A stretch of 64,000 nt of DNA from Citreicoccus inhibens (GCF_019039035.1 NZ_JAHNZT010000004.1:389983-453982); one strand, 5' to 3'. Positions 26,708 to 35,591 are shown, counted from the stretch's first letter. Translations and numbers: made by a program. Notes: generated by a model from the letters alone, not told the origin.

Positions 26708-28534
26708 TCAGGACACCGGCTCGGACTCGGACTCCGGCTTGGGCGCGTGGACGGGCGAGGACAGCACCAGCTCCTCTCCGCCCGAGAAGCGGCGCTCCAT
26801 CTCCGCGCGGACGAAGCGCTCGATCTCCTCGGCGGTGGTCAACTCCATGGCGCCCTCCAACAGCCTGAGGGCCTCGGAGCGGTCCGCCCGGCGCAAGAGT
26901 CGCTTCACCACCGGAATCTGCCCGGACGTCATGGACAGCTCGTCGAAGCCGAGCGCCAACAGCACGAGCGCGTAGAGCGGGTCGCCGGCCATCTCGCCGC
27001 ACATGGACACGGGGATGTTGGCGGCCTTCGCCGCGCCCACGATGTCGCGCAGCATGCGCAGCACGGACAGGTGCAGCGGCCGGTAGAGGTACGCGACCTC
27101 GCGGTTCTGCCGGTCGATGGCCATGGAGTACTGGATGAGGTCGTTGGTCCCCACCGAGAAGAAGTCCGCCTCCTGTGCCAGCCGGTCGGCGATGACCGCG
27201 GCGCTCGGCGTCTCCACCATGATGCCCACCGGGAAGCGCTTGCCCACGGGCACGCCCGCGCGGCCCAGCGCCGTGCGACACGCCTCCAACTCACTGCGCG
27301 CCTCGCGCAGCTCGCTCACGCCGCAGATGAGCGGGAACATGAGGCGCAGGTTCCCATGCACGCTGGCGCGCAAGAGCGCGCGGAGCTGCACGCGGAACAG
27401 CTCGCGGTTGGCCAGGCAGTAGCGGATGGCCCGCAGGCCCATGGCCGGGTTGGGTTCCTTCTCGTGCTTCGTCTTGCCGGGGACCTTGTCGCCGCCCAGG
27501 TCCAGCGTGCGGATGGTGACGGGACGGCCGCCCATCGCCTCCAGCACCTGCTTGTAGGCGCGGTAGTGCTCCTCTTCCGTGGGCGCGGTCTTCCGGTCCA
27601 GGAACATGAACTCGGTGCGGTACAGGCCAATGCCCTCCGCGCCGTGCGCCAGGAGCGACGGAATCTCCTCCAGGAACTCCATGTTGCCGTTGAGCCGGAT
27701 CCGGAAGTGGTCCGTGCTCACCGCCGGCAGGTCCTTGGTGGCCAGCGCGAGCTGCTCGCTCTCGTGGTAGCGCCGCTGCTCCTCGCGGAACAACGAGAGC
27801 TGATCCTCCGAGGGGTTCACCAGCAGCAGGCCGCGGATGCCATCCAGCGCCACCAGGTCGCCGGGAGAAATCTGCTCGCTGGCGCGGCCCGCGCCCACCA
27901 CGGCGGGCGTCTCGCGGGCTCTCGCGACGATGGCCGTGTGGCTCGTCTGTCCGCCCAGGTCGGTGACGAAGCCCGCCACGCGCCCGCTGCGCGCCATGAG
28001 CGATGCGTCCGCGGGCGACAGGTCATGCGCCACGACGATGGCCTCGGCGGGGACCTCCACCTCTTCGTCCACCACCTGGCCCATGAGGTTGCGGATGATG
28101 CGGTCCGCCACGTAGTCCACGTCCGAGCGGCGCTCCCGGAAGTACTCGTCCGGGATGTTGTCGAACAGGTGTTTGATTTTCCGCGCCGTGCGCCGCACCG
28201 CCCACTCGGCGTTGATGCGGTCCTCGACGATGAGCCGGTTGACCTCGTCCACGAGCATGGGGTCGTGGAGCATCAGCCGGTGCGCCTCCAGGATGAGCGC
28301 GTGGTCGCTGCCCTCCGTGCGCGTGATTTGTTCCTTCAGCTCGGCGAGCTGGCGGTCCGACAGGTCGATGGCCGTCTTCATCCGCATCCGCTCGGGCTCC
28401 ACCTCCGCCTCGGCGAGGCGGAGCTTGGGCGTGCGGATGCGCTTGCGGTCCAGGATGAAGGCGTGCCCCACCGCGATGCCGGGGGAGGCACCGATGCCCG
28501 TCAACTTCAGCGTGGGGGTGGCCTGGCTGCTCAC
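26708..28534 (-). CDS. ptsI: Phosphoenolpyruvate-protein phosphotransferase (PTS enzyme I)
   Basis: 608 residues. Takes phosphate from PEP and passes it to HPr. The phosphorylated histidine lies in GGQTSHTAIVARA; the PEP-binding barrel shows LYRTEFMF, GIMVETPSA, SVGTNDLIQYSMAIDR and SMCGEMAGDP with its active-site cysteine. A C-terminal acidic tail of about 20 residues is extra. I chose the GTG at 28534 because GAAGGA precedes it; a longer reading adds 19 atypical residues. It is the last gene of the EIIA-EIIB-EIIC-EIID-HPr-EI series, 40 bases after ptsH. Confidence 0.94.
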   Translation of the reverse strand: MSSQATPTLKLTGIGASPGIAVGHAFILDRKRIRTPKLRLAEAEVEPERMRMKTAIDLSDRQLAELKEQITRTEGSDHALILEAHRLMLHDPMLVDEVNRLIVEDRINAEWAVRRTARKIKHLFDNIPDEYFRERRSDVDYVADRIIRNLMGQVVDEEVEVPAEAIVVAHDLSPADASLMARSGRVAGFVTDLGGQTSHTAIVARARETPAVVGAGRASEQISPGDLVALDGIRGLLLVNPSEDQLSLFREEQRRYHESEQLALATKDLPAVSTDHFRIRLNGNMEFLEEIPSLLAHGAEGIGLYRTEFMFLDRKTAPTEEEHYRAYKQVLEAMGGRPVTIRTLDLGGDKVPGKTKHEKEPNPAMGLRAIRYCLANRELFRVQLRALLRASVHGNLRLMFPLICGVSELREARSELEACRTALGRAGVPVGKRFPVGIMVETPSAAVIADRLAQEADFFSVGTNDLIQYSMAIDRQNREVAYLYRPLHLSVLRMLRDIVGAAKAANIPVSMCGEMAGDPLYALVLLALGFDELSMTSGQIPVVKRLLRRADRSEALRLLEGAMELTTAEEIERFVRAEMERRFSGGEELVLSSPVHAPKPESESEPVS

Positions 28535-28574
28535 GAATCCTTCTTCACCGGGGGTTGAACCGCATTCTCTCCTG

Positions 28575-28853
28575 TTATTTCGACTCTCCAAAACGATCGG
28601 CGATGAGCTTCGCCAGTTCCTGGAGACACGGGCCAGCGTCCTCGCCCTTACAGGTGAGCTTCACCTGGGTGCCCTGGGCGGCCGCCAGCATCAGGACCCC
28701 CATGATGGACTTGGCGTTGGCCCGCTGTCCCTGGGCCTCGATGGTGACGTCGCTCTTGAAGCGGTTGGCCACCTTGACCATCTGCGCCGCCGCCCGGGCG
28801 TGCAGCCCCAGGGCATTGATGATCTCGTAGGTGCCTTCGGCCACGGTAGACAT
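28575..28853 (-). CDS. ptsH: Phosphocarrier protein HPr
   Basis: 92 residues. The EI-dependent phosphorylation site is LGLHARAAAQ, and the regulatory serine site of HPr kinase is kept in AKSIMGVLMLAA. The presence of that serine fits the hprK gene in this window. The ATG at 28853 follows GGTGGGAG; a GTG 12 bases upstream is possible. It lies 27 bases after the EIID gene and directly before ptsI. Confidence 0.92.
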   Translation of the reverse strand: MSTVAEGTYEIINALGLHARAAAQMVKVANRFKSDVTIEAQGQRANAKSIMGVLMLAAAQGTQVKLTCKGEDAGPCLQELAKLIADRFGESK

Positions 28854-28880
28854 CGAGACTCCCACCTCTCTTCTGCTTTT

Positions 28881-29663
28881 CTAGAGAAATGCGCCCGCCG
28901 CGCACGCGAGCCCCGCGGCGAGATAGAGCACCACGTAGTTGGGCACCCGTCGGGTGACGAGCACATAGGAGGCGATGCCGAGCGCCAGGCACCCGGCCGC
29001 GAGGAAGGGCGCGCCCTCGCCTCCCGCCGCGGCGCCGAAGCTGACCGCCAGCCACGCCGCCAATCCACCGGCGCTCGCGGCGGCCACCGCGCGCAGCCGA
29101 GCGCCCTTGGTGGGCAGGTTCACCCGGGCCACCGCCTCCACCAGCCGGTCCCCCAGGAACAGCCCCAGCCAGTACAACCGCACGCGCAAGAGCACGTGCA
29201 CCAGGTTGTAGAGCACCAGGAAGAGGGCCACCGCCCACACGCCCAACAACGGCACCAGCGTGGCGCACACCGCGCCCACCGCGGGCTTGAGCGACAGCCA
29301 GAAGAAGCCGTCGCCCAGCGCGGCCAGCGGCCCCATCAGCGCCGCCTTGAAGGCCACCACCCGGTCCGGTGACTCCTCGCCACGGGCGATGCGCTGCTCG
29401 TGGTTCACCACGCCGCCCACGATGGCCGCGGCCACGTACGGGTGCGTGTTGAAGAAGACGAGGTGGCGGCGCACGGCCTCCTCGCGCGCGGGCCCAGCGG
29501 GGTACAGCCGCTCCAGCGCGGGATAGACGGCGTAGGCCAGCCCCAGGTTCTGCATGCCCTTGGGGTTCCACGAGGCCTGGAGGAAGAGCGAGCGCAGGAA
29601 CACCCGCAGCAGCACGTGCGCCGGCAACGAGGCGTCTCGCACGGTGGCCGCGGAAGTGCTCAC
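28881..29663 (-). CDS. Mannose-family PTS EIID membrane component
   Basis: 260 residues. Typical EIID features are LFLQASWNPKGMQNLGLAYAVYP near the N-terminus and FFNTHPYVAAAIVGGVVNHEQ, then a block of membrane helices in the second half. With EIIC it forms the membrane channel of mannose-type permeases. The GTG start overlaps the EIIC stop by 4 bases (GTGA), implying coupled translation. Whether it truly transports sugar or is mainly regulatory cannot be told. Confidence 0.88.
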   Translation of the reverse strand: MSTSAATVRDASLPAHVLLRVFLRSLFLQASWNPKGMQNLGLAYAVYPALERLYPAGPAREEAVRRHLVFFNTHPYVAAAIVGGVVNHEQRIARGEESPDRVVAFKAALMGPLAALGDGFFWLSLKPAVGAVCATLVPLLGVWAVALFLVLYNLVHVLLRVRLYWLGLFLGDRLVEAVARVNLPTKGARLRAVAAASAGGLAAWLAVSFGAAAGGEGAPFLAAGCLALGIASYVLVTRRVPNYVVLYLAAGLACAAGAFL

Positions 29664-30376
29664 GGCAGCCCCTGCCGGTTGAGCAGCACCAGGACCGCCG
29701 TCACCACCGCCGCCGCGAGCCCGGCGTACAGCGGCGCGCGCTTGGCGTGGCTCCCCTGCGCCGCGATGGCCGCCGCCACGGAGGCCATGGCCGGGTAGGC
29801 CCACGCCAGCCCGCGCACCAGCCGGTTGGGCAGCGCCACCATGAGCGGCTCCAGGAAGAAGCCCGCCAGGGCGCACGCGGCGGTGACCGAGCCGTAGAGG
29901 AAGAAGTGCGGCCAGATGCCCCACAGGTTCTGCCGCATCGCGCGCTGGAGGTTGCCCTTCTCCGCCGAGGACAGCGCCACCCGCGCGAGCCGCGCCGAGT
30001 AGCCCTCCATCAGCCGGTCCATGCGCCGCCCCACCCTCCCCAGGCCGATGAACACCAGCACCGAGAGCGACCAGATGGCCGGCGTGGAGCCCGCGCCCGT
30101 GGCCAGCGTCAACGTGGCCGCCGCGGCGGAGGTGCCCGTGGCCACCAGCGTGTCGTTGTCCGGGAGCGCGGCGCCCAGGTTGGCGGTGCCCAGGTAGAAC
30201 AGCTCCAGGAGCATGCCCACCGCGAGGCCGCTCGCCACGTCGCCCAGGAGTCCGCCCATGAAGGTGGCGGCCACCAGCGGGCGCGCGAGCATGGCTTGGA
30301 GGAAGGCCTTGCGCTCCACGGCCACCACGCCGCCCCACAGCCCCGCGAGCGCGACCTGGGTCCACCCCACGCTCAC
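29660..30376 (-). CDS. Mannose-family PTS EIIC membrane component
   Basis: 238 residues, strongly hydrophobic with about six or seven spans. Family phrases include ERKAFLQAMLARPLVAATF, GLLGDVASGLAVGMLLELFY and the Asn/Asp-rich PDNDTLVATG. GTG start at 30376, 4 bases after the EIIB stop. It works with EIID and the soluble EIIA and EIIB. Specificity is unknown. Confidence 0.88.
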   Translation of the reverse strand: MSVGWTQVALAGLWGGVVAVERKAFLQAMLARPLVAATFMGGLLGDVASGLAVGMLLELFYLGTANLGAALPDNDTLVATGTSAAAATLTLATGAGSTPAIWSLSVLVFIGLGRVGRRMDRLMEGYSARLARVALSSAEKGNLQRAMRQNLWGIWPHFFLYGSVTAACALAGFFLEPLMVALPNRLVRGLAWAYPAMASVAAAIAAQGSHAKRAPLYAGLAAAVVTAVLVLLNRQGLP

Positions 30377-30380
30377 GGGC

Positions 30381-30866
30381 TCACCCCGCCTTCGCCCAGC
30401 GCTCGGTCAGGTCTGGCAGCGCCACCGGCTTCTCCACCGGCACGGCGCGGGCCTCCACGCGAACCCCGCGCTCGGAGAGCTGCTGGAGCGTCTGAAGCTC
30501 CGCCTCCGCCAGGAACACCGACGGCGACACCTGCCGCCGCCCGGTGCCGAAGTGCACGTTGCCCAGGTTCAGCTCCTCCAGGGCCAGGCCGTGCGCGTAC
30601 GCCAGGGGCACGCTCGCCACGTCCCGCAGGAGCACGAGCGTCTTCACGCCGTCCCGGGACAGGGCCGCGAAGTCCACCTGCGACAGGGGGAGGATCTGCA
30701 CCTCGATGGCGCTCTGTACGGCCAGCGCCATGGCCGCGCGGATCAGAGGACTGGAGGCCGCCTCATCGTCCGCCACCACCACGCGGGACACCTTGAGGTA
30801 GGGCAGCCAGGCCTCGACGACCTGACCGTGGATGAGGCGGTTGTCGACGCGGACCAGGGTGATCAC
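30381..30866 (-). CDS. Mannose/sorbose-family PTS EIIB
   Basis: 161 residues, normal for a free-standing EIIB of this family. The phosphorylated histidine is His13 in RVDNRLIHGQVVEAW, and ADDEAAS and LGNVHFG follow in order. It receives phosphate from EIIA and hands it to the sugar bound by EIIC/EIID. GTG start at 30866. It sits between the EIIA gene (33 bases upstream) and the EIIC gene. Confidence 0.92.
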   Translation of the reverse strand: MITLVRVDNRLIHGQVVEAWLPYLKVSRVVVADDEAASSPLIRAAMALAVQSAIEVQILPLSQVDFAALSRDGVKTLVLLRDVASVPLAYAHGLALEELNLGNVHFGTGRRQVSPSVFLAEAELQTLQQLSERGVRVEARAVPVEKPVALPDLTERWAKAG

Positions 30867-30899
30867 AGCGGACTCGAATCGCCCACGTGCGTGGGTCCG

Positions 30900-31322
30900 T
30901 CAAGTTCGCGGCTGCTGTTGGGCCTCGCGAAGCAGGGCGGATGCACAGGTGATGTTGCGCTGGCCGTAGGAAGCCAGCTGGTTGGCCATTTCCGGAAGGG
31001 AGAGCTGCTCGGAGCGAAGGGAGTTGGCCTTGAGGAGCATGGGGAGGTTGACGCCTGCCAGCACCTCCAGGTTCATCCGCTGACACATCATCAGCGACTC
31101 CTTGCAGGGCGTACCTCCGAAGAGGTCGGCCATCAGGATGACGCCGTCCCCTTCGTCCACGCGGCGCACCGCCTCCTTCATCTTCACCCGCAGGTCCTCG
31201 ACGGACGTGCCCGGCTCGATGTTGCAGGTTGCCACCGCGGGCAGCTTGCCCACGATCTGTTCGGCGGTGGCCACCAGCTCCTCCGCGAGACGCCCGTGCG
31301 ATGCGATGACGAGGCCGACCAT
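30900..31322 (-). CDS. Mannose-family PTS EIIA
   Basis: 140 residues. His9 in VIASHGRLA is the phosphorylation site. DGVILMADLFGGTPCKES is the second conserved block. The ATG at 31322 has CAGGAG seven bases upstream and is the first gene of the six-gene PTS operon. The C-terminus ends with a short basic tail. Confidence 0.92.
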   Translation of the reverse strand: MVGLVIASHGRLAEELVATAEQIVGKLPAVATCNIEPGTSVEDLRVKMKEAVRRVDEGDGVILMADLFGGTPCKESLMMCQRMNLEVLAGVNLPMLLKANSLRSEQLSLPEMANQLASYGQRNITCASALLREAQQQPRT

Positions 31323-31685
31323 GTTCGACTCCTGACCAACCCCCCGGAGGCTGCGTCCTACGCCTGAACGCCGCATTGCGCAACCCCGGCGAAAGTTTCC
31401 GCCTTCAGCCTTGTGCCTGAGTCAGACCCTTGGTCCCAAGGTAAGGCGGCCCTGCCCACCATGCCTGGATTTTCAGGCCCGGGAAAGCGACGGGATGTCG
31501 CCTGCCGGACGGGGAGCGGGGCGTGTCTCTCCCCATCCTGTCTGATGCCCGTGCGACTTGCGAGATGCTTGCGGATCGCGCCCGCCCGCCGTCCGGCCCC
31601 CCACCTGGGAAGCAGGCGCGGGCCCTCCCTTTCGCATGCGACACAGGGTCATCCGGGCCCCATGCGGGGCGCGTCCGCGACGACC
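31323..31685. other. Intergenic region upstream of the PTS operon
   Basis: 363 bases without a convincing gene, lying between the stop of the NAD-kinase-like gene and the EIIA start. It should hold the promoter of the six-gene operon. The clearest element is the palindrome at 31428-31441. I found no convincing -35/-10 or sigma54 pair. Confidence 0.5.
31428..31441. promoter_or_regulatory. Perfect palindrome, candidate operator of the PTS operon
   Basis: CCTTGG-TC-CCAAGG, two 6-base arms with a 2-base centre, about 106 bases upstream of the EIIA start codon. It could bind a dimeric regulator. No binding protein can be named. Confidence 0.3.
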
Positions 31686-32606
31686 TCAAGCGGAGACGAG
31701 CCGCGCGCACGCGTCCGAGGGACGGATGCGCGCGGTGGCGCCCGCGCCGAAGGCGAGGAAGTCCTCCTCCATGCCGTCGCTGAAGATGACGCCCCCCTGC
31801 GGCATGCGCGACTCGAGCACCAGCTCCTGCTGAGTCGTGACGATGCCGCCCACGACCTCCGCGCTGGAGTGGCGGCTGATGAAGGGCTCGCGCACCACGA
31901 ACGCCAGCCGGGGCGCCTCCCAATCCAACTTCCACGGCGTCCCCGGCACGCCGCCGGTTTGAGCGGTGAGGCTCCGCGCCAGCGTGAACACCGAGGACAG
32001 CCAGCCACTCGCGCCCGCGCCCGTGGACACCAGCACCCCGCTGGAGGACTGGGACTCGCGCTTGCCGGCATGCTCGAGCTGGTAGCGCGCCGACACGTGC
32101 GTGCGCGCGCCAATGAACAGGTCGTTGAACGCGCGCAGCCGCTGCCCGTCGCCGAGCACCGCTTCCGCCAACCGCACGCGACGCAAGCGCGCCGTGCCCT
32201 CGAGGACACGAGCCACCGCGCCGCGCGCCTTGCTCGGGAGGAAGGGCAGCAGCACGCCGTCGAAGCGCTCGGGGTCGGGGTTGACGCCCACGAGCGGCTG
32301 CTCCCCCACGTACTTGGCCACGTTCGCCACCAGCCCGTCCTGCCCCAGCGTCACCACCACCTCCTTGCCCGTGAAGAGGAAGGTGGGCACCAGCGCGCGG
32401 TCCACCTGCTGCACCGGCAGGCCCAACTCCAGCGTGCCGCGCAGCGCCTCCACCGCGCGGCGGTACGCGGCGTCTTCCTGCTCGAAGTCGGCGAAGTCCT
32501 GCCCCGCGCGCTCGACGTAGAACTTCGCCTGCTTGCGCGTGTTGAAGCGCACCACCAGGTCTGCCAGCCGCGTCTTGCGCGTGACGAGCACCACCTTCTC
32601 GAACAT
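31686..32606 (-). CDS. NAD-kinase-related protein
   Basis: 306 residues. The layout is that of the ATP-NAD kinase/diacylglycerol kinase superfamily: KEVVVTLGQDGLVAN in place of the GGDGT loop, then AFNDLFIG and SSSGVLVSTGAGASGW in place of the NE-D and STPTGSTAY segments. The GGDG motif is altered to GQDG, so NAD kinase activity should not be assumed. It lies 15 bases after the SPFH gene and both are surely co-transcribed, suggesting a joint function. Confidence 0.72.
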   Translation of the reverse strand: MFEKVVLVTRKTRLADLVVRFNTRKQAKFYVERAGQDFADFEQEDAAYRRAVEALRGTLELGLPVQQVDRALVPTFLFTGKEVVVTLGQDGLVANVAKYVGEQPLVGVNPDPERFDGVLLPFLPSKARGAVARVLEGTARLRRVRLAEAVLGDGQRLRAFNDLFIGARTHVSARYQLEHAGKRESQSSSGVLVSTGAGASGWLSSVFTLARSLTAQTGGVPGTPWKLDWEAPRLAFVVREPFISRHSSAEVVGGIVTTQQELVLESRMPQGGVIFSDGMEEDFLAFGAGATARIRPSDACARLVSA

Positions 32607-32621
32607 GGCGCCCTCCCCTCT

Positions 32622-33629
32622 CTAGCGTTCGCGGCCCGCCGGTGCGCCTTCCGAGCGCCGGCCCTTCCCCGCCGCCGTGCTCGGGGTCAGCAGCGCCTGG
32701 AGCAGGTCCGGAGACACGTTGAGTTCGCCGATGCGCTGCGCGTTCTCCGCCATCTCACGGAAGGCCAGCGCGATGTTCGTCCCGGGGTCGCTGCCGCTGG
32801 CCGATGTGGCCATCAGCGTCTTCCAGTCCATGCCGCGCACGGGCGCCAGGCGCTTCTCCAGCGCGTAGGCCTGCGCGTCCGCGGCCTGCCGCTCGTTCTG
32901 GCTCCAGCGCTCCATCAGCGCCGAGCGCTGCTCCTCTACCGCGATGTCCGCCGACATGCGCGCCTCGCGAATCTGCCGCTGGCGCTCCTCCACCGCCAGC
33001 TCCGTGGCCAGCTCGCTCTCGCGGATGCGGCGCTCCTGCTCCACCGCCGCGTTGCGCCGCGCGTAGATGGCTTCATCCGCCTGGCGCTGAAGTCCCTCGC
33101 GCGCGTCGGCCTCCAGCGCTCGCGCCATCTCCGGCGTGGGCTGCGCGGACAGGAGCGAGAACCCCATCACCTCCACGCCCAACGCGCGCACCGACTCGGA
33201 CTCCGCCAGCGCGGCGAGCACCTGCGCCTCGATGGCCGCCGAGCGCACCAGCACCTCGCGCAACAGCAGTGACTGCACCACCGTGCGCGCGCGCACCTGC
33301 GCCACCTGCACCAGCCGCTCCGCCAGCTTCTCCGGGTCCTCCGAGCGATAGCGCCCCGTGGGCCCCAGCGAGTAGTCCAGCAGCGCCGCCAGCTTGCGCG
33401 GCTCCGCCACCCGGTACGTGAGCTGCCCCTGGAGCGTCACCGCCTGGAAGTCCCGCGTCACCTCGTTGAACGCGAACGGCACGTCCGCGCTCGCCAACGG
33501 CACCGTCACCAACGTGGCCGACGGCTTCCAGTACAGGAACGACAGGCCCGCGCCCTCGCGCCGGACCTTCCCCGCCTGGAAGTGCATCACATACGTCGTC
33601 GGTGCCGCCTTCATGTAGCCCAGGACCAT
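32622..33629 (-). CDS. SPFH/band-7 domain protein
   Basis: 335 residues from the second ATG. The SPFH domain spans about residues 5-200, followed by a charged coiled-coil (AVEQERRIRESELATELAVE) and a C-terminal Ser/Gly-rich tail. There is no N-terminal membrane helix, unlike flotillins and HflK. Two ATGs lie 6 bases apart; the AAGGGGG ribosome site abuts the first (33635) and is well spaced for the second (33629). Such proteins form oligomeric scaffolds. Operon with the NAD-kinase-like gene. Confidence 0.8.
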   Translation of the reverse strand: MVLGYMKAAPTTYVMHFQAGKVRREGAGLSFLYWKPSATLVTVPLASADVPFAFNEVTRDFQAVTLQGQLTYRVAEPRKLAALLDYSLGPTGRYRSEDPEKLAERLVQVAQVRARTVVQSLLLREVLVRSAAIEAQVLAALAESESVRALGVEVMGFSLLSAQPTPEMARALEADAREGLQRQADEAIYARRNAAVEQERRIRESELATELAVEERQRQIREARMSADIAVEEQRSALMERWSQNERQAADAQAYALEKRLAPVRGMDWKTLMATSASGSDPGTNIALAFREMAENAQRIGELNVSPDLLQALLTPSTAAGKGRRSEGAPAGRER

Positions 33630-33635
33630 CGTCAT

Positions 33636-34032
33636 CCCCCTTGCCCATCATGTTCGTGTCTTGTGGACACCATGTTAGTGTCAAACAAACACGAACGCAA
33701 CGCTTCGAGCGCGCGGTGGTGCCGGCGGGCGGAGGATGGGAGGGGGCGGCGGTCCCAGGGGACTGACGGCAGGCACCGGTCGGCCGGTCGGTCCCTGTCG
33801 ATTGGCCCGTGGGGGCTCGCGCCGCACTGTTGGGAGGACAGGAGGCGACGCGACAGGAGCCGCGGCGGCACGGGCGCCGGGATGCTCCGTGGGGGAGAGG
33901 CCGTGCGCTCGCACGGGTTGGGGTGTCACGTCACCGGGCGGCCGGTCGAGCCGCGCGGCACATCCTGGGACGTGGGAACCGGACCGATGGGGCCGGGGTT
34001 GTTCCGCCCATGCCCAAACAGGAGGAGTCGTC
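33636..34032. other. Divergent intergenic region SPFH / metallophosphoesterase
   Basis: 397 bases. The left 60 bases hold the nested inverted repeats. The remainder is G/C-rich with short CCGGTCGG repeats and an open frame that continues into the phosphoesterase. I do not treat that frame as coding because it is Gly/Arg/Pro-only and the real gene has its own AGGAGGAG site. Confidence 0.45.
33652..33696. promoter_or_regulatory. Nested inverted repeats in the SPFH promoter, candidate operator
   Basis: Outer arms GTTCGTGT (33652-33659) and ACACGAAC (33689-33696) are exact inverted repeats. Between them GTGTC, GACAC and GTGTC (33656-33660, 33666-33670, 33678-33682) alternate as inverted half-sites. 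On the minus strand TTGACA (33684-33679) could be the -35 of the SPFH operon, placing the half-sites over the promoter core; the -10 is poor. The arrangement resembles a TetR- or MarR-type operator. Confidence 0.4.
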
Positions 34033-34746
34033 ATGCGCATCGCGGTGATCTCGGACCTCCATCTCGGCCGCCACGACACGGTGGACCCCTTCGGGCACGA
34101 CGACTCCGTGTTCCTCCGCTTCCTGCGCTTCTTGGAGAGCAACTTCGAGCGCATCGTGCTGCTGGGGGACATCTACGAGACGCTGACCGCTCGGGCCCCA
34201 CGCAGACAGGAGGCAGAGCTGGCGGCGGCGCGGGCGGCGCACCCCGAGCTGGTGCGGCGCTTCGCGGGCCCGCAGTACCACTACATCCACGGCAACCACG
34301 ACCTGGTGGCGGGCCGCGTGCTCGGCGCTCCGGAGGAGCTGGTCCTCGAAGCGGACGGCGTGCGGATGCTCTTCACCCACGGTCACCGCCACGACTGGGT
34401 CATCCGCAAGGCGCGGTGGATCTCCGAGGCCTCGGTGTGGGCGGGGGCGTGGCTGCGGCGGCTGCAATTGCGCGCCATGTTCCGCGCGCTCCAGGCCGTG
34501 GACCTGCGCTTGAGCGGCGCGCTGCCAGACCCGGCGCGCTGCACGTTTCAGCGCTGGGCCATTGAACGCGCCCACCAACGGGACGCGGACATCGTCGTCA
34601 CCGGACACACGCACCTGGGCCTGCGCGTGGAGCATGGAGACCGCCTCTTCCTCAACAGTGGGACGTGCTCCGAGGGGCAGTTCTCGTTCCTCAGCCTCGA
34701 CACGCGCGATGGCCGGTACGGCCTCCACACGTCGTGGGCGTGGTAG
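34033..34746 (+). CDS. Calcineurin-type metallophosphoesterase (LpxH-like)
   Basis: 237 residues. All metal-binding blocks are visible: SDLHLGRHD, LLGDIYE, IHGNHD, FTHGHRHD and TGHTHLG. Length and order resemble UDP-2,3-diacylglucosamine hydrolase LpxH and related phosphoesterases, but the substrate cannot be fixed from motifs. The ATG at 34033 has the strongest ribosome site in the window (AGGAGGAG). It diverges from the SPFH operon. Confidence 0.85.
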   Translation: MRIAVISDLHLGRHDTVDPFGHDDSVFLRFLRFLESNFERIVLLGDIYETLTARAPRRQEAELAAARAAHPELVRRFAGPQYHYIHGNHDLVAGRVLGAPEELVLEADGVRMLFTHGHRHDWVIRKARWISEASVWAGAWLRRLQLRAMFRALQAVDLRLSGALPDPARCTFQRWAIERAHQRDADIVVTGHTHLGLRVEHGDRLFLNSGTCSEGQFSFLSLDTRDGRYGLHTSWAW

Positions 34747-34814
34747 CGCCCCGCCCGCGCGGCGAGGTGCGATGAAGCGCGCCAGGCGCCGGGGGCTCGG
34801 GGTAACCTCGGTGG

Positions 34815-35591
34815 ATGTTCAGGCGGCTGACCGATGCGCTTCGAAAGCTGTGGCGGCCTCCGGCCTCCGCTCCGAGCGCGCCGACCCCGACGACGGCGAG
34901 CCCTCCGAAGCTCCGGACGCGCAAGAAGGTGAAGGCGCTCACGCGGCGACAGCGGCGCGCCAGCAAGGCTCCCGCGCAGCAGGCCCCGAGGAACCCCACG
35001 GCGACCCGGGCCCGCTTCTACGACCTCCATGACGACTTCCAGGTCCCCAGCCGCTGGGAGCTGGGGGATCCACGCGACGCGAACGACCGCGAGGTGGGGG
35101 ACGTGTGGATGTTCACCGCCGGCCGCGCGGTGATGCCTCCAGGTCCGCTGAACATCCCCACGGACCCATTCGCCCAACCGCTCGACTTCTCCCTGGCGGG
35201 CGCGGGCCTGACGCCTGTGCTGCACCCGCGCGTGGCCGAGCTCTTCCGCGCGTTGGCCCCCGCGGACGTCCAGCTGCTGCCCACGCGGGTGGAGGGACGA
35301 CGCGACACGTACTTCATCCTCGTGGCCACCCGCCTCATCCGCTGCATCGACGAAGCGGCCTGCGAGGAGGCGCGGCGCTACACCCCGGAGGATGGGCTGC
35401 CCGAGAAGGTGGGCCAGTACCGGACCGTGCGCGGGCTGCGCATCGACCCGAGTCAGGTGGGCGACGCACAGGTGTTCCGCCCGTGGGGCTACCCCGTCAC
35501 GCTCATCGTCTCCGAGCCCCTGAAGCGAGCCCTGGAGAAGGCGGGCGTGAGCGGCCCGCGCTTCACCTCGGTGACGGGCGCGCGGACCTGA
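34815..35591 (+). CDS. DUF1629/Imm11-type immunity-like protein, orphan
   Basis: 258 residues. A basic Pro/Lys-rich N-terminal stretch (1-65) precedes a domain with the typical course of the Imm11/DUF1629 family: SRWELGDP, GPLNIP, QPLDFSLAG, LLPTRVEG, YFILVATRLIRCIDE, LRIDPSQVGDAQVFRPW, LIVSEPLKRALEKAGVSG. Family members are mostly immunity proteins beside polymorphic toxins in myxobacteria. No toxin gene is adjacent here, so this is an orphan or a repurposed copy. Convergent with rapZ, 10 bases apart. Confidence 0.7.
   Translation: MFRRLTDALRKLWRPPASAPSAPTPTTASPPKLRTRKKVKALTRRQRRASKAPAQQAPRNPTATRARFYDLHDDFQVPSRWELGDPRDANDREVGDVWMFTAGRAVMPPGPLNIPTDPFAQPLDFSLAGAGLTPVLHPRVAELFRALAPADVQLLPTRVEGRRDTYFILVATRLIRCIDEAACEEARRYTPEDGLPEKVGQYRTVRGLRIDPSQVGDAQVFRPWGYPVTLIVSEPLKRALEKAGVSGPRFTSVTGART

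Noticed and set aside
31686..32606. Plain NAD kinase (nadK) call
   Set aside because: The GGDG motif is changed and the gene pairs with an SPFH gene; called NAD-kinase-related only.
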